A stretch of DNA of 64,000 nucleotides from Nymphaea colorata (Eukaryota; Streptophyta; Magnoliopsida; Nymphaeales; Nymphaeaceae). Of the stretch, positions 61,140-64,000 are shown piece after piece; the stretch's first letter is position 1; the number at the start of each line of letters is the position of its first letter. The position numbers and the translations under genes were made by a program. The stretch is taken from assembly GCF_008831285.2 (NCBI RefSeq), contig NC_045145.1, positions 9,548,802 to 9,612,801 on the forward strand. Reading direction: 5' to 3'. The notes under the pieces are model-generated. The model was not told the DNA's origin. It saw only the letters and a list, made by a program, of their open reading frames with translations, and ran no database searches.

Positions 61140-61997
61140 TGAGTGCAGCTAGATATCTGGTTTCAGCACATAAACTATGTCATTGCCATCTTTGGCTATA
61201 ATAATTTGAATAGGATGAGATTCCTTTGAGGTTCAACACACATCACTAGGTGTGGACCCATTGTTCTTCTTCCATCAACACTTACACATTGAAGAGTGCC
61301 AAACATTTCCACCATGCCAGAAACTGTGCTCCCATTTTTAGGATCTTTGCTATATTTTGAACATCAGCTAAATCCTTAACGTACTTAAACTGATTAACAA
61401 ACACAAACTCAAGCTGAAAAGGAGGTTGCAGTAGAGAATGATCAAACATGTTAACCAGGAAAAAAAAATCATAAGCACAAACACAAGCTAGAGAGTCAGT
61501 CATCAGAAATATATTGCAAGATTACCAAAGGTGCAAAGTGTGAACATATTACTCATGCCAAATGATCCCCGATGCAAGGCCAAACAGATCAATATTTTCC
61601 AACTTCTCATTGATCTCCACCACATTAGGATCGACTTCAATCATGTCTACATGTTTAATCGTCTCATTGATGGTTATGAAACCAAGTTAAACAAAGACAA
61701 AGAACAAATATGAAGATATGAATTTATGTGAAGAAACAACGAGAATCAAAGAGAAATAACATTAGCTCACCTTAACAAGCATATGCAGTCCTCCAATTGC
61801 TCTTCCTCTTAAGTCAAATGTAGAAGAGACAATACAAGAAAAAAACGTAAGTGAATATAGAGGTCAAGAATGGATTAGGAAGAAGAAAAAATAGAAAGTG
61901 AAGGTGTCATGACTTACTTAGAGGTCTTAAAGTCGATGACTTCCTCTTCCTCAAGGTTGCTAAGTGGTGGAAATAAAAGAGGCAGATGGGAGGTCAT
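61140..61997 (-). other. Possible decayed spliced coding segments, unrecognised
   Basis: On the minus strand, open segments are bounded by plausible splice signals: about 61997-61915 (ending DFKTS before GTAAGTC), about 61815-61780 (GRAIGGLHMLVK before GTGAGC), about 61665-61555 (HVDMIEVDPNVVEINEK) and, after TTTTCAG at about 61414, LEFVFVNQFKYVKDLADV. An indel breaks the last one. I do not recognise the protein. A TATA-like CTATAAATAG lies at 62001-62010. It sits inside the presumed CACTA element, so it could be that element's second gene or captured host sequence. Confidence 0.3.
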
Positions 61998-62239
61998 CCT
62001 CTATTTATAGAGTTCAATTTTTAGTTTGAAGTATGACATTGAAACTAAAAAATGGAGAGAGAGATTGAGGGAAAGAAAGAGGAATTGTATTGTATTAAGG
62101 TGAAACTAGAGAAACATAATTTCCTGATTTTGTCCAAGTACAAAAAAGAAATGTGTATTCATGTATATCAACAAAATGAATGCAAAAAACGAATGTTATT
62201 TATAGTCCTATGCATCATCATCATGCCATCCTTCTACCT

Positions 62240-64000
62240 ACATAAACTGCTCTAAACACCTTATTCTGTGATTGAATGTTTCATTTTGTAGCATAAGTGA
62301 CTTTTTTGCTTGGTTTAGATCCATCAATGTCTCTAACATGTGCACCAAGCACATATGTAAGAGCAAGCCCAGAATAGTCCTTTGGGAGTTCCTACAAAAG
62401 TACATCACCAATTTGTTCATTTGTTGGTTGTTGTGAAGATTGTCCCTAACTCTAGTTTACAATACAAGAAAATATTTCAATAGCATATATTTTTTCTAGA
62501 AAAACAAATAAATATATAAAAAAAACTCTACTTACAACTCTAGGGACAGTGCTTTTTATCCTACTTGGAAATTGCACACTTGTGTGGGGTTTTCATCCAC
62601 ACATGTCAAGTTGAGGCATATCAATTTCATCATGGTCATCTATAAACTACATGACAAGTACAATATTAACATAGTATTTATAATTAAGTATTGAATTAAG
62701 TACATACTACATATTTAAACAAATTTTGTGTCTAAGAAATGTTTTGCTTGAAAACATGCTAAGTTCTTTGTCCCTAAAGTGTGACACATTACCTGTTGTG
62801 CACGATTGTTTGCATTTATAATGCTCTGTGCCTAGAAATGAAAATAAAAATGTGAAATGTTAATAACAAAAAAATAAATGTTAATTTTATTTATATAGAA
62901 GGCTAATCTTTGACTTCTTAGAATCGAAGTATTCATGAGAGACTGCCACTGGTCTTGAGGTATCTCTATTGGACAAGCTTGCAACCATGCATCTCGGTTA
63001 TCATGGATGTAGGAAACATGTTGATGGATGCTTCTCCAATCAGTCAACTTTTTTTTTAATGAGTCCATCACTTAACATTGAAAAGCCTCTGAAACATCTC
63101 TCTTGACTGGGCTCAAACTTATTCTACATCACAAAAATTATAATTAAACCATTAATTAAAATAAAATGTATTTTTTGAAAATGACTAAAGTTACATAGAT
63201 ACCTTGACTTGTAGCCATACGTCATCTTCATAACTACTAGGCAACTCAATCCATGTATGGTAAATAAGTGGTGTTTAACTACATCTTGAGCTCAAGCCCC
63301 CAAATATCATGACAACTGATCAATTGGGGCTTAACAACAGCCATAGCTCAATTGGGGCCTCGTGAATTCTTCCATTGTGCACCTAAAACATGACAACTGA
63401 TCATATTTCGAGTTGTTAGATGCATCATATCATGAATTAGGTTCTAAATTAAAGCAATGTGCGAATCATCAAATACTAGAGTTCTCAGCACCATTGGACA
63501 AATATCACTCACTGCTTTGCAAGTATGTAGGGACCCTGCAAGGCATCTGAAATTACAAATTAAAGAAATGTCGACATCCATAAATGCAAGTAGAAAAAAA
63601 TGTTCTCTCATAAACCAAAGTTCAAAATTTAAACATATATTTAATGATCTATATACAACATGCAAATGATAGTAATGTGTAAATATGTTATAAATGAATA
63701 AAATACTTACCACATTCATCAAAATGCCTATCTTAGATTTGCTATAGTTGGTGGCATATCCATAATTGCCCAATTTATTTCATCATTGACATTTGAAGCA
63801 TTTAAATTTTGAACATGATATGACTGAGCCTCATAATAATTATCTTTAGCTTCAACAACATGTTTATCTTCAACTGATTGTTGACTATACATGTCATGTG
63901 GTCTCTAGGTCATGTCTTAATAATAACATGTCAATGTTCTTCCAGTCTTGAACATAGAATATTTGCTCAACTTGGGATGCAAAGACAAAAGGCTCTTCAT
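62240..64000 (-). pseudogene. CACTA transposase C-terminal remnants (partial)
   Basis: Starts outside the window. At the right edge the minus frame reads EEPFVFASQVEQIFYVQD, the pattern seen near the C terminus of plant CACTA TNP2-like proteins (DUF4216-type), then hits a stop. At 62832-63071, LTDWRSIHQHVSY then IPQDQWQSLMNTS, and at about 62735-62830 NNRAQQVMCHTLGTKNLACF, resemble the plant transposase (Ptta/En/Spm) domain, whose hallmark is HT-GTKSFA. At 62280-62440, GLALTYVLGAHV follows. Gaps between the blocks could be introns; stops suggest decay. The family call rests on remembered motif patterns. Confidence 0.55.

Larger units (their letters stand above)
59111..64000 (-). mobile_element. 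Probable CACTA (CMC/En-Spm) element, runs off the window
   Basis: CACTACAGGAAAAACAAG at 59111 is a typical CACTA terminus. The next 250 bp carry recurring short motifs (CTATAG, GTGGTAG, ACCGGTGA/TCACCGC) like subterminal repeats. About 3-5 kb inside, minus-strand sequence resembles CACTA transposase C-terminal regions (62240-64000). The other terminus must lie beyond 64000. Joining the terminus and the transposase into one element is inference. Confidence 0.55.

Overview
This is nuclear DNA from a flowering plant. It is AT-rich, has spliced genes with GT-AG introns, and is crowded with plant-type transposons: Copia LTR elements primed by initiator tRNA-Met, hAT, CACTA, PIF/Harbinger-like MITEs. 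The species cannot be named from sequence alone. A GC-rich first exon and a 22.6-kb transposon-filled intron would fit an early-diverging angiosperm or magnoliid, but that is only a guess.

The one gene I can assign with confidence is on the + strand: a Golgi N-glycan beta-1,2-xylosyltransferase (XYLT, GT61). Its three exons are 4053-4727, 4839-4988 and 27568-28284, with all junctions in phase 0, giving a predicted 513-residue protein. Intron 1 is 111 bp and intron 2 is 22,579 bp. About three quarters of intron 2 is identifiable transposons: an hAT inside another hAT that also holds a MITE (6141-10980), two hAT-like MITEs (13346-13605, 14682-15528), Copia-1 (15699-21248, carrying a third MITE copy) and Copia-2 (21829-27214). 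Both Copia elements lie antisense to the gene. Copia-2 ends 353 bp before exon 3.

Downstream of XYLT, 28.3-64 kb is gene-poor. It holds Copia-3 (31465-36011, same lineage as Copia-2, with internal deletions), remnants of a + strand Copia (29178-29334 and 40743-41173), a Tourist-like MITE (39469-39850), a kinase-exon pseudogene of the NIK type of LRR receptor kinase (about 42000-42300, minus), Copia-4 (49785-54951, heavily decayed) and, from 59111 to past the right edge, what looks like a CACTA element with a decayed transposase on the minus strand. Most other stretches are AT-rich with no recognisable gene.

Element boundaries were set by matching target-site duplications (TSDs), which fix the nesting order. 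I found no clear new biological system. The most informative material is the nested transposon structure inside the XYLT intron and the different ways in which the Copia copies have been inactivated.
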